DNA of 13,262 bases. Origin: UBA7236 sp964638865. GTDB lineage: Bacteria; Bacteroidota; Bacteroidia; Chitinophagales; BACL12. The stretch lies in the NCBI GenBank assembly GCA_964638865.1, contig CAZXBG010000116.1, forward strand, positions 1 to 13,262, given 5' to 3'. Under the pieces are notes generated by a model. It had not been told where the DNA came from. It ran no database searches and worked only from the letters and a program-made list of their open reading frames with translations. A program made the position numbers and the translations under genes. Shown here in pieces: positions 1 through 7,230 of this stretch; position 1 is the first letter of the stretch, and the number at the start of each line of letters is the position of its first letter.

Positions 1-32
1 TGCCAACTCAATCACCAATTATATAATAATAA

Positions 33-100
33 CCCAGTTGGGCAGGGAACCAGCGCCTGCTGCACCCAAATCAGGTATTCTATTCGTTAAATATTCTCCC
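33..100 (-). pseudogene. Degenerate tRNA-Pro-like sequence
   Basis: Read on the minus strand, bases 86 to 47 align with the D-arm, anticodon-arm and T-arm part of the intact tRNA-Pro at 7279-7353. I count about 34 identical positions in 41 columns, including AGAAT, the TTTGGG anticodon loop and CGCTGGTTC. The acceptor stem is not preserved: the 5' end is unrelated A/T-rich DNA and the 3' end shows CCCAACTGGG instead of the matching acceptor strand. It is therefore a decayed tRNA copy and not a working gene. It lies just beyond the terminator that originally followed tRNA-Pro, so it may be an old duplicate or an old integration scar. Confidence 0.6.
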
Positions 101-114
101 AAAGATTTGTACAC

Positions 115-140
115 AAAAAAACCCGCCATCCGGCGGGTTT
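115..140 (-). terminator. Original tRNA-Pro terminator, now stranded at the element's left end
   Basis: The 9-bp stem AAACCCGCC / GGCGGGTTT has a 4-base loop and is followed, on the minus strand, by a run of T. It sits directly downstream of the tRNA-Pro 3' fragment at 143-188. Before integration it would have ended the tRNA-Pro transcript. The element now separates it from the living tRNA gene by about 7 kb. Confidence 0.85.
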
Positions 141-142
141 CT

Positions 143-188
143 GTCGGGGCAGCTGGATTCGAACCAGCGGCCTCCTGCTCCCAAAGCA
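143..188 (-). repeat. attL: 46-bp direct repeat, 3' part of tRNA-Pro
   Basis: These 46 bases are identical to 7278-7323, and the match stops on both sides (base 142 differs from 7277, base 189 from 7324). The repeat covers the discriminator base, acceptor 3' strand, T-arm, variable region and anticodon loop of tRNA-Pro read on the minus strand. A tRNA 3' half duplicated at the far end of an integrase-bearing segment is the classic footprint of tyrosine-recombinase integration. This copy has no 5' half and cannot give a tRNA. Confidence 0.93.
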
Positions 189-301
189 TAAAAATACCCT
201 TTTCACCAATTTTCAATAACTTTCTAAAATGGCTGAAAGTATTGATTTTATTGAGTTAATGCCTTTCACATTTTTCTCATGTTTTCAAAAATTATCCAAA
301 A

Positions 302-353
302 TGTTTGCAAATGTTTGCAAATTTGGTGAAATGTTTGCAAATTGTTTGCAAAT
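302..353. repeat. Four direct repeats TGTTTGCAAAT before the integrase
   Basis: The 11-mer TGTTTGCAAAT occurs at 302-312, 312-322, 332-342 and 343-353, with start-to-start steps of 10, 20 and 11 bases, so all copies face roughly the same side of the helix. The block lies between attL and the integrase ATG at 372. Such phased repeats fit arm-type integrase or excisionase binding sites, or an operator controlling the integrase. Related TATGCAAAT repeats lie near the other end (7211-7230). The function is inferred; the repeat pattern is directly visible. Confidence 0.75.
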
Positions 354-371
354 TTTCTTTTACTTTACACC

Positions 372-1661
372 ATGAAAAACAGCGCAGCAACTCAAATTTT
401 TTTGGATACAAGAAGAATAAAAAAGGATGATACATATCCTGTTAAATTGAGGATCACTTTCCAGAGAAAAACTAATTTCTATAATACCACTGTTAGCTTA
501 ACCGAGAAAGATTTTGAACTTGCCACTTCTGAGAATCCAAAAGGTGACCTCAAGGACACCAAGTTCGATTTGATAGAAATTGAACAAAAGGCAATTAAAA
601 TAATTAAGAATCTAACTCAATTCAGTTTCTCTGCATTTGATAAGTATTTTTTCGGCCCTAGTTACGATAAGACAGACCTGTTTGCAAAATATGAAGAATA
701 CATTACCCTGCTTGAAAAGAACGACCAGATAGGAACTGCCTCGGCGTACCGATGCAGTAAGAAGTCATTCTATAAATTTTTACAAAAATATCATGGGCTG
801 CAAACTGAATCCTTTCCTTTTAGCGAGGTCAACCACCTCTTGTTACAGGAATATGAAAACTATATGTTGAAGGAACTGAAGTCATCTTATTCAACAATTG
901 GCATATATCTGAGGCCAATGCGAACATTATTTAATATGTCACGTGAGGATGGCGATATACCAATGGAACATTACCCCTTTGGTAAGCGCAAATACCAGAT
1001 TCCGGCTTCCACCGCCAATAAAAGACCTTTGGACGGAGAACAGATGAAAGTCTTACTTCAAACGCCTGCAAACGAGTTCCAGGAAAAGGCCAGGGATTTC
1101 TGGTTTTTGAGTTATCTCTGCAATGGAATAAATATGCACGATATTGCGGAAATGAAATTCGGAAACAATTTGCAGGACGAACAAATCATTTTTCTGCGGG
1201 AGAAAACCAAACGAACCAACAAAGCCAATCTGAAACCGATAGTTGTTCAATTAACCGACCATTCGCAACGGATCATTGATAAGTACAAAAATGCAGATAC
1301 CAGAAAGGGTAAATATGTTTTCCCGATATTGGTACCCGATATGACAGCTGTAGAAATAAAACGGGTTGTAAAAAATTTCACAAGACTGGTCAACCAGCAT
1401 CTTAAAAAATTGGCAGAAACAGCTGGATTAGGGACAGACATTAGCACTTATTGGGCACGACATACATTTGCTAATACCATGTTAAACAATGGAGCAAGCA
1501 TTGAAATGATTTCAGAAAGTGTAGGGCATTCCAACAGCAAAACCACTGAAATTTATTTGAGCGGTTTTAAAGCGGCCAAGAAAAAAGAATACGCTAATAA
1601 ATTGATGGATTTTTTGAATGAAGGAGAACCTAAGAAACCATTAACTGAACCATCAGCCTAA
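372..1661 (+). CDS. Tyrosine recombinase / integrase
   Basis: A site-specific recombinase of 429 residues that probably integrates and excises this element at tRNA-Pro. Residues about 1-95 form the Bacteroidota-type arm-binding domain (YPVKLRITF), about 100-205 the SAM-like core-binding domain, and about 220-410 the catalytic domain. Visible catalytic elements are the beta-hairpin Lys in REKTKRT (K278/K280), R363 with H364 in YWARHTFA, H386 in VGHSN, and the nucleophile Y395 in TEIYLSGF. The usual first Arg (the R of the common YCRG-type motif) is Asn here (YLCNGIN, N251); from memory this occurs in a known Bacteroidota subfamily, so it need not mean loss of activity. I prefer the ATG at 372 over a TTG at 342, because 342 lies inside the upstream repeat block. 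The next gene follows after 14 bases. Confidence 0.93.
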   Translation: MKNSAATQIFLDTRRIKKDDTYPVKLRITFQRKTNFYNTTVSLTEKDFELATSENPKGDLKDTKFDLIEIEQKAIKIIKNLTQFSFSAFDKYFFGPSYDKTDLFAKYEEYITLLEKNDQIGTASAYRCSKKSFYKFLQKYHGLQTESFPFSEVNHLLLQEYENYMLKELKSSYSTIGIYLRPMRTLFNMSREDGDIPMEHYPFGKRKYQIPASTANKRPLDGEQMKVLLQTPANEFQEKARDFWFLSYLCNGINMHDIAEMKFGNNLQDEQIIFLREKTKRTNKANLKPIVVQLTDHSQRIIDKYKNADTRKGKYVFPILVPDMTAVEIKRVVKNFTRLVNQHLKKLAETAGLGTDISTYWARHTFANTMLNNGASIEMISESVGHSNSKTTEIYLSGFKAAKKKEYANKLMDFLNEGEPKKPLTEPSA

Positions 1662-1675
1662 AACCAATACGAAAT

Positions 1676-2515
1676 ATGGAAAATACAATTTATAATAAAT
1701 TCTCTGAAAAATATGATCAATTATTTTTAGATCAATTAATCAACTTTGCAGAAAATGCAAAGAATGAGAAAGAAAAAGAATATGTAAATTACTACCCTTC
1801 GTTCGGAGTATTACCAAATGAGCAATGCGATTTTATCATTTATGGCCAGGCGGTAAATGGTTGGGGTGATTCATTTAACATAAATGAAACAAGTGAAAGT
1901 TTAAAAGTAAGAATGAGTAAAAGTATCGAGTTTTCTAATTCATACTATTCACCAAATAATCATTGCCCGCTTGATTGGGTAAATGTCTATTGGTCTGCCA
2001 AATCGTATGCCTCTTTTGTAACCACTTCTGATGAAATAGAATTTTATAAGCCAATATCTTATCACACTTGCAAATCATTCTTTTGGAATGTTACTTACAA
2101 GTTTATATCTCAATATTACAATCTTGATATAAATGGGTGGGAGTGGGCGAAAAAAATCATTTGGTCGAACCTGTATAAAATTGCACCTCCCAAAGGCAAC
2201 CCGTCATACTACACAAAAAAATACCAGGAGCAATTTGCAATTGAATTAGTAAAGCAAGAGATAGAAGAGATCAAACCTAAATATTGTTTAGTTTTAACAA
2301 ACGATGCATGGTGGGAACCTTTTAGAAGGGGATTAAGGACGAAATCTGTTCCGCAAGACAAGGGCCCTGAAATAATTTCATTTGAAGAATATAATGAAAC
2401 TAAAATAATTGTAACCTCCCGCCCCTTCCGCGGAAATAGTAGTAATCATGTTTCCAAAATTTTAGATTTAATTTCCAATCATGAAAGAAATCAAAGCTCA
2501 AAGTCAATTATTTAA
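1676..2515 (+). CDS. Uncharacterised protein, possible uracil-DNA-glycosylase-like fold
   Basis: A 279-residue protein with no signal peptide or membrane segment, rich in aromatic residues. Landmarks are FIIYGQAVNGW (residues 53-63), WSNLYKIAPPKGNPS (163-177), a strand-like stretch IKPKYCLVLTNDAWW (199-213) and SRPFRGNSSNH (248-258). Their order and spacing recall the UDG superfamily: a GQ-type motif A after the first core strand, a central hydrophobic strand predicting a 'found in complex / LG' position, and a late His-containing loop. This is a fold-level guess and no catalytic residue is certain. It starts 14 bases after the integrase and ends 10 bases before the next gene, so it is likely cotranscribed with them. 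Asp is almost always GAT here, as expected for an A/T-rich genome. Confidence 0.6.
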   Translation: MENTIYNKFSEKYDQLFLDQLINFAENAKNEKEKEYVNYYPSFGVLPNEQCDFIIYGQAVNGWGDSFNINETSESLKVRMSKSIEFSNSYYSPNNHCPLDWVNVYWSAKSYASFVTTSDEIEFYKPISYHTCKSFFWNVTYKFISQYYNLDINGWEWAKKIIWSNLYKIAPPKGNPSYYTKKYQEQFAIELVKQEIEEIKPKYCLVLTNDAWWEPFRRGLRTKSVPQDKGPEIISFEEYNETKIIVTSRPFRGNSSNHVSKILDLISNHERNQSSKSII

Positions 2516-2525
2516 TTAACCAAAT

Positions 2526-2852
2526 ATGAAAGATTATTTATATCACCTCAATGCAACAATGTACAGTAAATTGGGAATCTCATTACCTATTCCGTTGCGG
2601 AATCATTTTTATAAGGGAAGATCTTTGTCTTTTAAATATCATTGGTTCTGCAACGACTGTTCATTGATATTTAATTTAACACCTTTTAGCAAATACAAGG
2701 GAATATTGATGTCTGATCTATTCTGCCCTACTTGCAAATCAAAAAAGGTTTATCATGGTCATTCACTTGCGAAGGATATTATAGATGGTAAACCAGTTGA
2801 AGAATTATATAAGGTGATAGAATTTCTATTAAACTTTCGTGCTGACAAATAA
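2526..2852 (+). CDS. Small zinc-ribbon-like protein
   Basis: A 108-residue cytoplasmic protein that I cannot assign to a named family. It carries two CxxC knuckles, FCNDC (C42, C45) and FCPTC (C67, C70), separated by 21 residues. That is the geometry of a zinc ribbon. The second knuckle is followed by basic residues (KSKK), and the C-terminus looks helical. The start ATG lies 10 bases after the upstream stop, so the two genes are probably cotranslated and may act together. A nucleic-acid or protein adaptor role is plausible but unproven. Confidence 0.62.
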   Translation: MKDYLYHLNATMYSKLGISLPIPLRNHFYKGRSLSFKYHWFCNDCSLIFNLTPFSKYKGILMSDLFCPTCKSKKVYHGHSLAKDIIDGKPVEELYKVIEFLLNFRADK

Positions 2853-2881
2853 CTTATAAAATAAACCAAGACAACCTCAAA

Positions 2882-3550
2882 ATGACACTTCAACTTCCGT
2901 CTTCTAAACAGTTGGACAAATCAAAACAAGCAAATCCTTGGGACTTTGGAAATAAAGTTCTTTACGATTTGTGCCGAGACAATTTTTCTCACCGACAAGA
3001 TGAAAAAATTTTAGCGAAAGTTTGGCTTATTGGACGAGCTTACTCTGTTGCAATTGAGAGAAGACGAAACAAATCTGATATCAACGACAACTTTTACATT
3101 GACAAGGTAGCACCGACATTTAGAAAATCTAATCTAGACGACCACATTCACAAACTAAAGCAAATAAAAAAATTGACCGTTGACAACATTCAACAAGTTT
3201 TAGAATCTCATATGTATCTAACGACAATTGTTTCTAAAATCACCGACCTTGAAAAGCGTTCTTTTAGTTCCAAGTATTTACACTTTCATCTTCCAGAATT
3301 GTTTTTCATTTACGACACTCGCGCAGTAACAGCTATGAGAAATTTTATCAGTAGAGTTCCTAAACAATTTGACGACATGACAAAAACAAGGAATGTAGAT
3401 AACGAATACGCCAAATTTTTCTGCAAATGCTTTGACCTAAAAACAAGAATTGAAAAACATTTCGGCACGACAATAACAAATAGACAGCTTGATAATATTT
3501 TGATAGAAATTGCGAACAATAATAAAGCATCTGTAAACTTTCAACGATAA
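2882..3550 (+). CDS. Conserved-looking protein of unknown function
   Basis: A 222-residue, probably cytoplasmic protein. Strongly patterned stretches suggest a real conserved family: NPWDFGNKVLYDLC (residues 18-31), KVWLIGRAYSVAIERRR (46-62), KRSFSSKYLHFHLP (125-138) and FIYDTRA (142-148). I do not recognise a catalytic signature, although the conserved Arg, His, Asp and Tyr residues could form an active or binding site. Its codon use differs from its neighbours: about 13 of 18 Asp codons are GAC, against about 1 in 10 in the gene at 1676-2515. It was probably acquired separately. It is 29 bases from the upstream gene and 57 from the ATG of the next. Confidence 0.7.
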   Translation: MTLQLPSSKQLDKSKQANPWDFGNKVLYDLCRDNFSHRQDEKILAKVWLIGRAYSVAIERRRNKSDINDNFYIDKVAPTFRKSNLDDHIHKLKQIKKLTVDNIQQVLESHMYLTTIVSKITDLEKRSFSSKYLHFHLPELFFIYDTRAVTAMRNFISRVPKQFDDMTKTRNVDNEYAKFFCKCFDLKTRIEKHFGTTITNRQLDNILIEIANNNKASVNFQR

Positions 3551-3607
3551 CGTTTCAGACGGACATCTCAGGAACAATAGTTGACAACAATAAACTTAGA
3601 ATCAATA

Positions 3608-4456
3608 ATGAAAGGACAAAATACATTTACGACCTCGCAGGCTAATGAAATAAGGAAGTTAATTGCGGAGAAAGTTCGGTCAACATCGGATAAACAAAAA
3701 GGGATTCGAGATAAAATTCGGAAATTAGGCTTTTATTATTCTGACTTTTGCTCTGATAAGGATGGTTATACAGTTGCAGACTTTGAAGCACTTATCCGGT
3801 CCGGGCGTATAAAAATAGTTGGTGAAAATTACAAACCTGTGGCTGAAAAAATAATTACTAAACCCGTTATCAAAATTAAAATTGATTCAAATACTCCAAA
3901 AGTAATTACCTCATCTGACCTGATTTCTACTCTTACAACGATTAAACAAAATCGTTTTGATCCAACAACAGACAGCGAAATCATTATTGCAAATAATTCT
4001 GGAAATTATATTTTGTGTTTAAGGGCAAACTCAAATCTTCCGACCGTATCTATCAAACCGATTTTTACAACTTTCGAAAAACTAAAGGTTATTTACACAG
4101 GCATTGCAGGAGAGAGCTTAAGAACCAGAGATTACCGACAACATTTTAAAGGCAACAACGCCGGACGCTCAACGCTGCGTAAAAGTTTAGGTGTATTGTT
4201 TGGTTATAGACAAATTCCCCGTGACAAAGACCCTTCAACAGGAAAAACAAAATTTAGCAATACTGATGAACAAGAACTTTCTGAATGGATGTGCAGCAAC
4301 TTGATTATGTTTTTTCTTACAAATTCAAACTTTGCAACTACTGAAAAAGAACTTATCAATCACTTTAATCCACCCTTAAATTTACAGGGCAATCACAATA
4401 ATATTAACGCAGATTTCAGGCAATTACTTTCAAGATTGAGAGGAAGTAAAAGTTAA
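3608..4456 (+). CDS. GIY-YIG nuclease-like protein
   Basis: A 282-residue protein. The N-terminal 60 residues are a helical basic module (ANEIRKLIAEKV, then KGIRDKIRKLGFY), followed by a linker and, from about residue 130, a GIY-YIG-type domain. The first strand is NYILCLR (133-139), the second VIYTGIAG (161-168), followed by LRTRDYRQHF with candidate catalytic Arg residues at 172-177. A late E247/E248 precedes the conserved-looking FNPPLNLQGN (253-262). Proteins of this family cut or nick DNA with one metal ion; the target here is unknown. I chose ATG 3608 over TTG 3581, since the family-like N-terminus begins there. It is the last plus-strand gene and faces the minus-strand DUF4238 remnant 58 bases away. 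Confidence 0.78.
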   Translation: MKGQNTFTTSQANEIRKLIAEKVRSTSDKQKGIRDKIRKLGFYYSDFCSDKDGYTVADFEALIRSGRIKIVGENYKPVAEKIITKPVIKIKIDSNTPKVITSSDLISTLTTIKQNRFDPTTDSEIIIANNSGNYILCLRANSNLPTVSIKPIFTTFEKLKVIYTGIAGESLRTRDYRQHFKGNNAGRSTLRKSLGVLFGYRQIPRDKDPSTGKTKFSNTDEQELSEWMCSNLIMFFLTNSNFATTEKELINHFNPPLNLQGNHNNINADFRQLLSRLRGSKS

Positions 4457-4514
4457 TGCTCATATACTTAATAGAGATTTTTACTTTTGACAACTTTAGG
4501 TTCCAACAGTTAGG

Positions 4515-5618
4515 CTACTTAATCAAGCCTCTATCTTTTAATACCTTTAGCGTCTCAATAAAATTTGGATCATTTTTTATTTCTTCTGATTTACTTAATA
4601 CAACAAATTTATCAATGACTTCCGGCGCAAGAGAATAATTATGCTTTGCCATTACCGCTTCTAATTCCAACATGAGCAACCCCTTCCCTTCAGTTACATC
4701 AACTAATTGTTTTGAATCCTCAGAGGTGGGGTCGTTACATATTTCTTGTTCCAAAACATGCGTAGAAAGAGTTTCTTCACTTCCTATTATCCACTTCTCT
4801 GAATTTTCTTCAATCATATAATTAGTAATTAAAGTATTAAACTTTGTGAATTTTATTTTCTGAAAGCTATCTTTCAAATAATCATCAGAAATAGGTAATA
4901 AGGTGATTAATATTTTTGGAGTAATGGGAAATTGAAAAATTACATTTGGATCGAAAGAACTCTCAAATCCTTTTGATGAATCTGAAAATACTGGGTTATC
5001 GCAAGTGATAAATTTTGAATCGTCTTCGATATAAGTTATTCCAATCCCACTTTTAATTCTGAAATTGATTAAATCATTAAATATCTCAAGATGTTCCTTA
5101 AGGAATAAAAGCTGTTCAACTTCTTTTGATCGTTTTATCAATTCATCAGGATTAACATTTTTAATATCAATCTTTTTACCGATAAAAAGGACAATATGCC
5201 TTTCTGTTTTTCCTAAATGATAATCGTAACTGAGCGAAATGAGTTTTTCCATGTGCGATTTTATTTCCGATAAAAATTTAGGTGTTCTGAAATAAAGATT
5301 GCAAACACAAGCAACTATCTTAAACCGCAGATCAGCAGATATATTTGTATTATTTTTATCTTCAAGAAATCCTGTAATTTCCGGAAAATAGGAATCAATC
5401 GTTGCGGAATAATGATTTTCTACAATATTCTTTTTTGAATCCCCAACCATTGGAATTGCATAAAAATACGTTTCGGAGCAAATATTTTTAAAATTAACAA
5501 AATGAAATTTTTCTCCGGCAAACCTTACGTAAACAATTTGTTCACCGGATTTATTTTTAACTGCGAAATTTCGTAAATACGATTACGGAATATAATGTTG
5601 ATTTTTAGCTTCTGCCAT
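4515..5618 (-). pseudogene. DUF4238-like gene broken by a nonsense codon
   Basis: From the ATG at 5618 the frame reads MAEAKNQHYIP, then TAA (5585-5583), then SYLRNFAVKNKSGEQ, and continues open to the stop at 4515. Without the stop it would give about 367 residues. The N-terminal NQHY(I/V)P-x-(F/Y)L-NF pattern and the mid-protein FITCDNPVFS and FQFPITPKIL are typical of DUF4238 proteins. The position of the stop usually holds Gln or Lys, so a single change such as CAA to TAA explains it. The first later ATG (5450) would yield 311 residues lacking the most conserved N-terminal motif. I therefore call it a pseudogene, although a shortened product, readthrough or an assembly error cannot be excluded. 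Confidence 0.82.
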
Positions 5619-5664
5619 TTGAAATTAGGTGAGAATTATTTTTTATCCTTATACATTAATACAT

Positions 5665-5693
5665 AACGCCCTAACTTTGAATGTTAGGGCGTT
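5665..5693 (-). terminator. Hairpin downstream of the HipA-like operon
   Basis: An 11-bp perfect stem (AACGCCCTAAC / GTTAGGGCGTT) with a 7-base loop lies about 40 bases after the stop of the last HipA-like gene and before the DUF4238 pseudogene. The T-run after it on the minus strand is interrupted, so it may be a weak terminator or a stabilising 3' end. It also reads as a hairpin on the plus strand. Confidence 0.6.
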
Positions 5694-5734
5694 TAATCTT
5701 TAACAGAAATTTTTATTTTTTGACCTATTCTAAT

Positions 5735-6127
5735 TTATATGGCAATAAGTTCATAAGGATTTGAAATGGTTTTTTGTCCAAATCGTTTTAACAAAGCCAC
5801 TTCATTATGCTTATCAATTTTTTCGTTTTCTAAGATTTCTTGTACTGCTGGTTGTTTTAAACCTGGAATACGAGTGCGAAAAAATGGCCATAGGCTCTCA
5901 TTACGATAAGATTTATTCAAATCGGGAAAACCAATAAGCCGTGTGTAATTTGCTGTGTTAAGTTTAAATTCATCAGTATAATTAAAAACCCAACACCCAT
6001 TTTCACTTCGTAAGGTTCCCATCTTAACCCCTTCTACCAAAAGTAAGAAAGTTACTTTCTCATTTTTGGGTAAATGAGAATTGTCATTCTCACCTTTGCT
6101 AAATATACTTAATATTTTATGTAACAT
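5735..6127 (-). CDS. HipA N-terminal-domain protein (HipS-like)
   Basis: A 130-residue stand-alone version of the N-terminal subdomain of HipA kinases. Visible family features are VGVKMGTLR-like and CWVFNY segments (residues 34-50), FPDLNKSY (67-74), LWPFFRTRIPGL (79-90) and the closing LLKRFGQKTISNPYEL (112-127). In fused HipA this subdomain precedes the kinase; in three-gene HipBST systems the separate HipS protein neutralises the kinase HipT. Here it is encoded just after the kinase, its ATG sharing one base with the kinase stop codon, and it has a strong AGGAGG ribosome-binding site. An antitoxin or kinase-cofactor role is inferred from these relatives. No DNA-binding domain is present. 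Confidence 0.8.
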   Translation of the reverse strand: MLHKILSIFSKGENDNSHLPKNEKVTFLLLVEGVKMGTLRSENGCWVFNYTDEFKLNTANYTRLIGFPDLNKSYRNESLWPFFRTRIPGLKQPAVQEILENEKIDKHNEVALLKRFGQKTISNPYELIAI

Positions 6128-7134
6128 TATAACCTCCTTGTTTTTTCGAACCTCTTCCTTAAGATATATTCAACTAAATAAGTTCTTTTTTTAATGAAAA
6201 ACGGAAAAAATTCTCGTTTTAGCATTTTTATCACCCTTTCTTCATTCTGAATAGATGCCATTTCATTAATAAGCATTTCATTTTTTTTATCCTTTTTAAG
6301 AAAAGCTATTAAATCAAAATGATTAATTTCCTTGTGTGCAATTATACTTATTCGAGGTTCCGCAGTATCAATATAATTATCAATTTTTTTGCCACCCTTA
6401 AACATTTGATCAGCACTCTTTATGATGTTTTCGTCATCATAATTCCATAATAAACCTCTTGCGGAATCGTAAAGTGGTGCAAAACGAGGGCATTCCATCC
6501 CTTTTTTTATATTGTCAATGACTCCCCAATTATAAAAATGTCTATCGTTATTACCTGCAAGGCAATCAAAAGTAATCATTTTTATAAGGCCGAGCAATAG
6601 CCGTTCACAATGTTGGGGATAAACTGCCCTAATTGCTTCTTCTATGAACTCAAAAGTAAATAACTCTCTTGCGGTGGGCTTGTCTTTAGCAATTTGGGCT
6701 GCCATTTCAACATCACCAAGATGTTCCCCGCAAATTTCCGCTCCATGAACTAACTTTTCATCTCCCTTTAAAAAATATTGACTAAGAAACCGAATTTGGC
6801 CATTGGCCTTGATCAATTTTACTTCATTCATTAAAACGCCCAATTCCTGCCCAATTCGATTAATCATAAATTCAACGATAGATTCGTGTGGATACCACTT
6901 TTCGGCGGTTTTGGCAATATAACGAATCCACGTATTTGGTTGTTTCCTTCGAACCTCACTATCTCTTGTATAAAAATATGCCTTAATGAATTGTTTGGGT
7001 GCATCACCATCTAATGGCGTATTAAATATAAAATAGTTGCATTCCCTGAGTATAGAAATTTTTGATTCTTTAAAAATTTTCCCAGAATTATTGATTGAAA
7101 CCTCTTTGCGAAGAGACGAAAAATCTTTTACCAT
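6127..7134 (-). CDS. HipA-like Ser/Thr kinase subunit (HipT-like)
   Basis: A 335-residue protein matching the kinase part of HipA-family toxins, which phosphorylate translation factors such as aminoacyl-tRNA synthetases. The catalytic loop reads DCLAGNNDRHFYNWG (residues 190-204), giving D197 and N202, and the metal-binding Asp lies in LYDSARGLLW (D223). The N-terminal lobe contains TWIRYIAKTAEKWYPHES (68-85) and GQIRFLSQYFL (112-122). The usual HipA N-subdomain is absent and is encoded by the next gene. No HipB-like helix-turn-helix gene lies on either side. I start at ATG 7134; a TTG at 7155 overlaps a possible promoter box (TAATTTTG, 7160-7153). The substrate is unknown. Confidence 0.78.
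   Translation of the reverse strand: MVKDFSSLRKEVSINNSGKIFKESKISILRECNYFIFNTPLDGDAPKQFIKAYFYTRDSEVRRKQPNTWIRYIAKTAEKWYPHESIVEFMINRIGQELGVLMNEVKLIKANGQIRFLSQYFLKGDEKLVHGAEICGEHLGDVEMAAQIAKDKPTARELFTFEFIEEAIRAVYPQHCERLLLGLIKMITFDCLAGNNDRHFYNWGVIDNIKKGMECPRFAPLYDSARGLLWNYDDENIIKSADQMFKGGKKIDNYIDTAEPRISIIAHKEINHFDLIAFLKKDKKNEMLINEMASIQNEERVIKMLKREFFPFFIKKRTYLVEYILRKRFEKTRRL
6133..6138 (-). promoter_or_regulatory. Strong Shine-Dalgarno for the HipS-like gene
   Basis: AGGAGG lies 5 bases before the ATG at 6127 and falls within the last codons of the kinase gene. Most genes in this window lack any such site, as is usual in Bacteroidota. Together with the one-base stop/start overlap, it points to tight translational coupling and possibly higher output of the second protein. 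Confidence 0.7.
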
Positions 7135-7210
7135 ATTGTTCAAACCCAGCTCCAAAATTAATTATGAAATATCAAACATTCATTTTGTTGCATGAAAATA
7201 GTAACTTTCA

Positions 7211-7230
7211 TATGCAAATTATATGCAAAT
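7211..7230. repeat. Paired TATGCAAAT repeats near attR
   Basis: TATGCAAAT occurs at 7211-7219 and 7222-7230, one helical turn (11 bases) apart. It resembles the TTTGCAAAT core of the repeat block near attL. Its place just inside attR and before the terminator fits a second set of integrase arm sites. It also lies upstream of the kinase gene and could act in that promoter. Confidence 0.45.

Noticed and set aside
38..259. Short ORFs on both strands at the left end
   Set aside because: They are translations of tRNA-derived sequence, the terminator and the attL repeat, with no independent coding signal.
302..353. CRISPR array or plasmid iterons
   Set aside because: The repeats are 11 bases, nearly abutting, without spacers, and no Cas or replication initiator gene is present.
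3551..3607. Possible integron-type recombination site around the gap before the GIY-YIG gene
   Set aside because: A TAACG sequence after the stop suggested an attC-like end, but I could not find paired R and L boxes or a folded palindrome.
4457..4514. Terminator between the convergent gene sets
   Set aside because: Only short A/T-rich complementarity (around AAAAGT / ACTTTT) is visible, too weak to call a terminator.
4456..4638. Short plus-strand ORF in the convergent junction
   Set aside because: It overlaps the 3' end of the DUF4238 reading frame on the other strand and shows no recognisable protein features.
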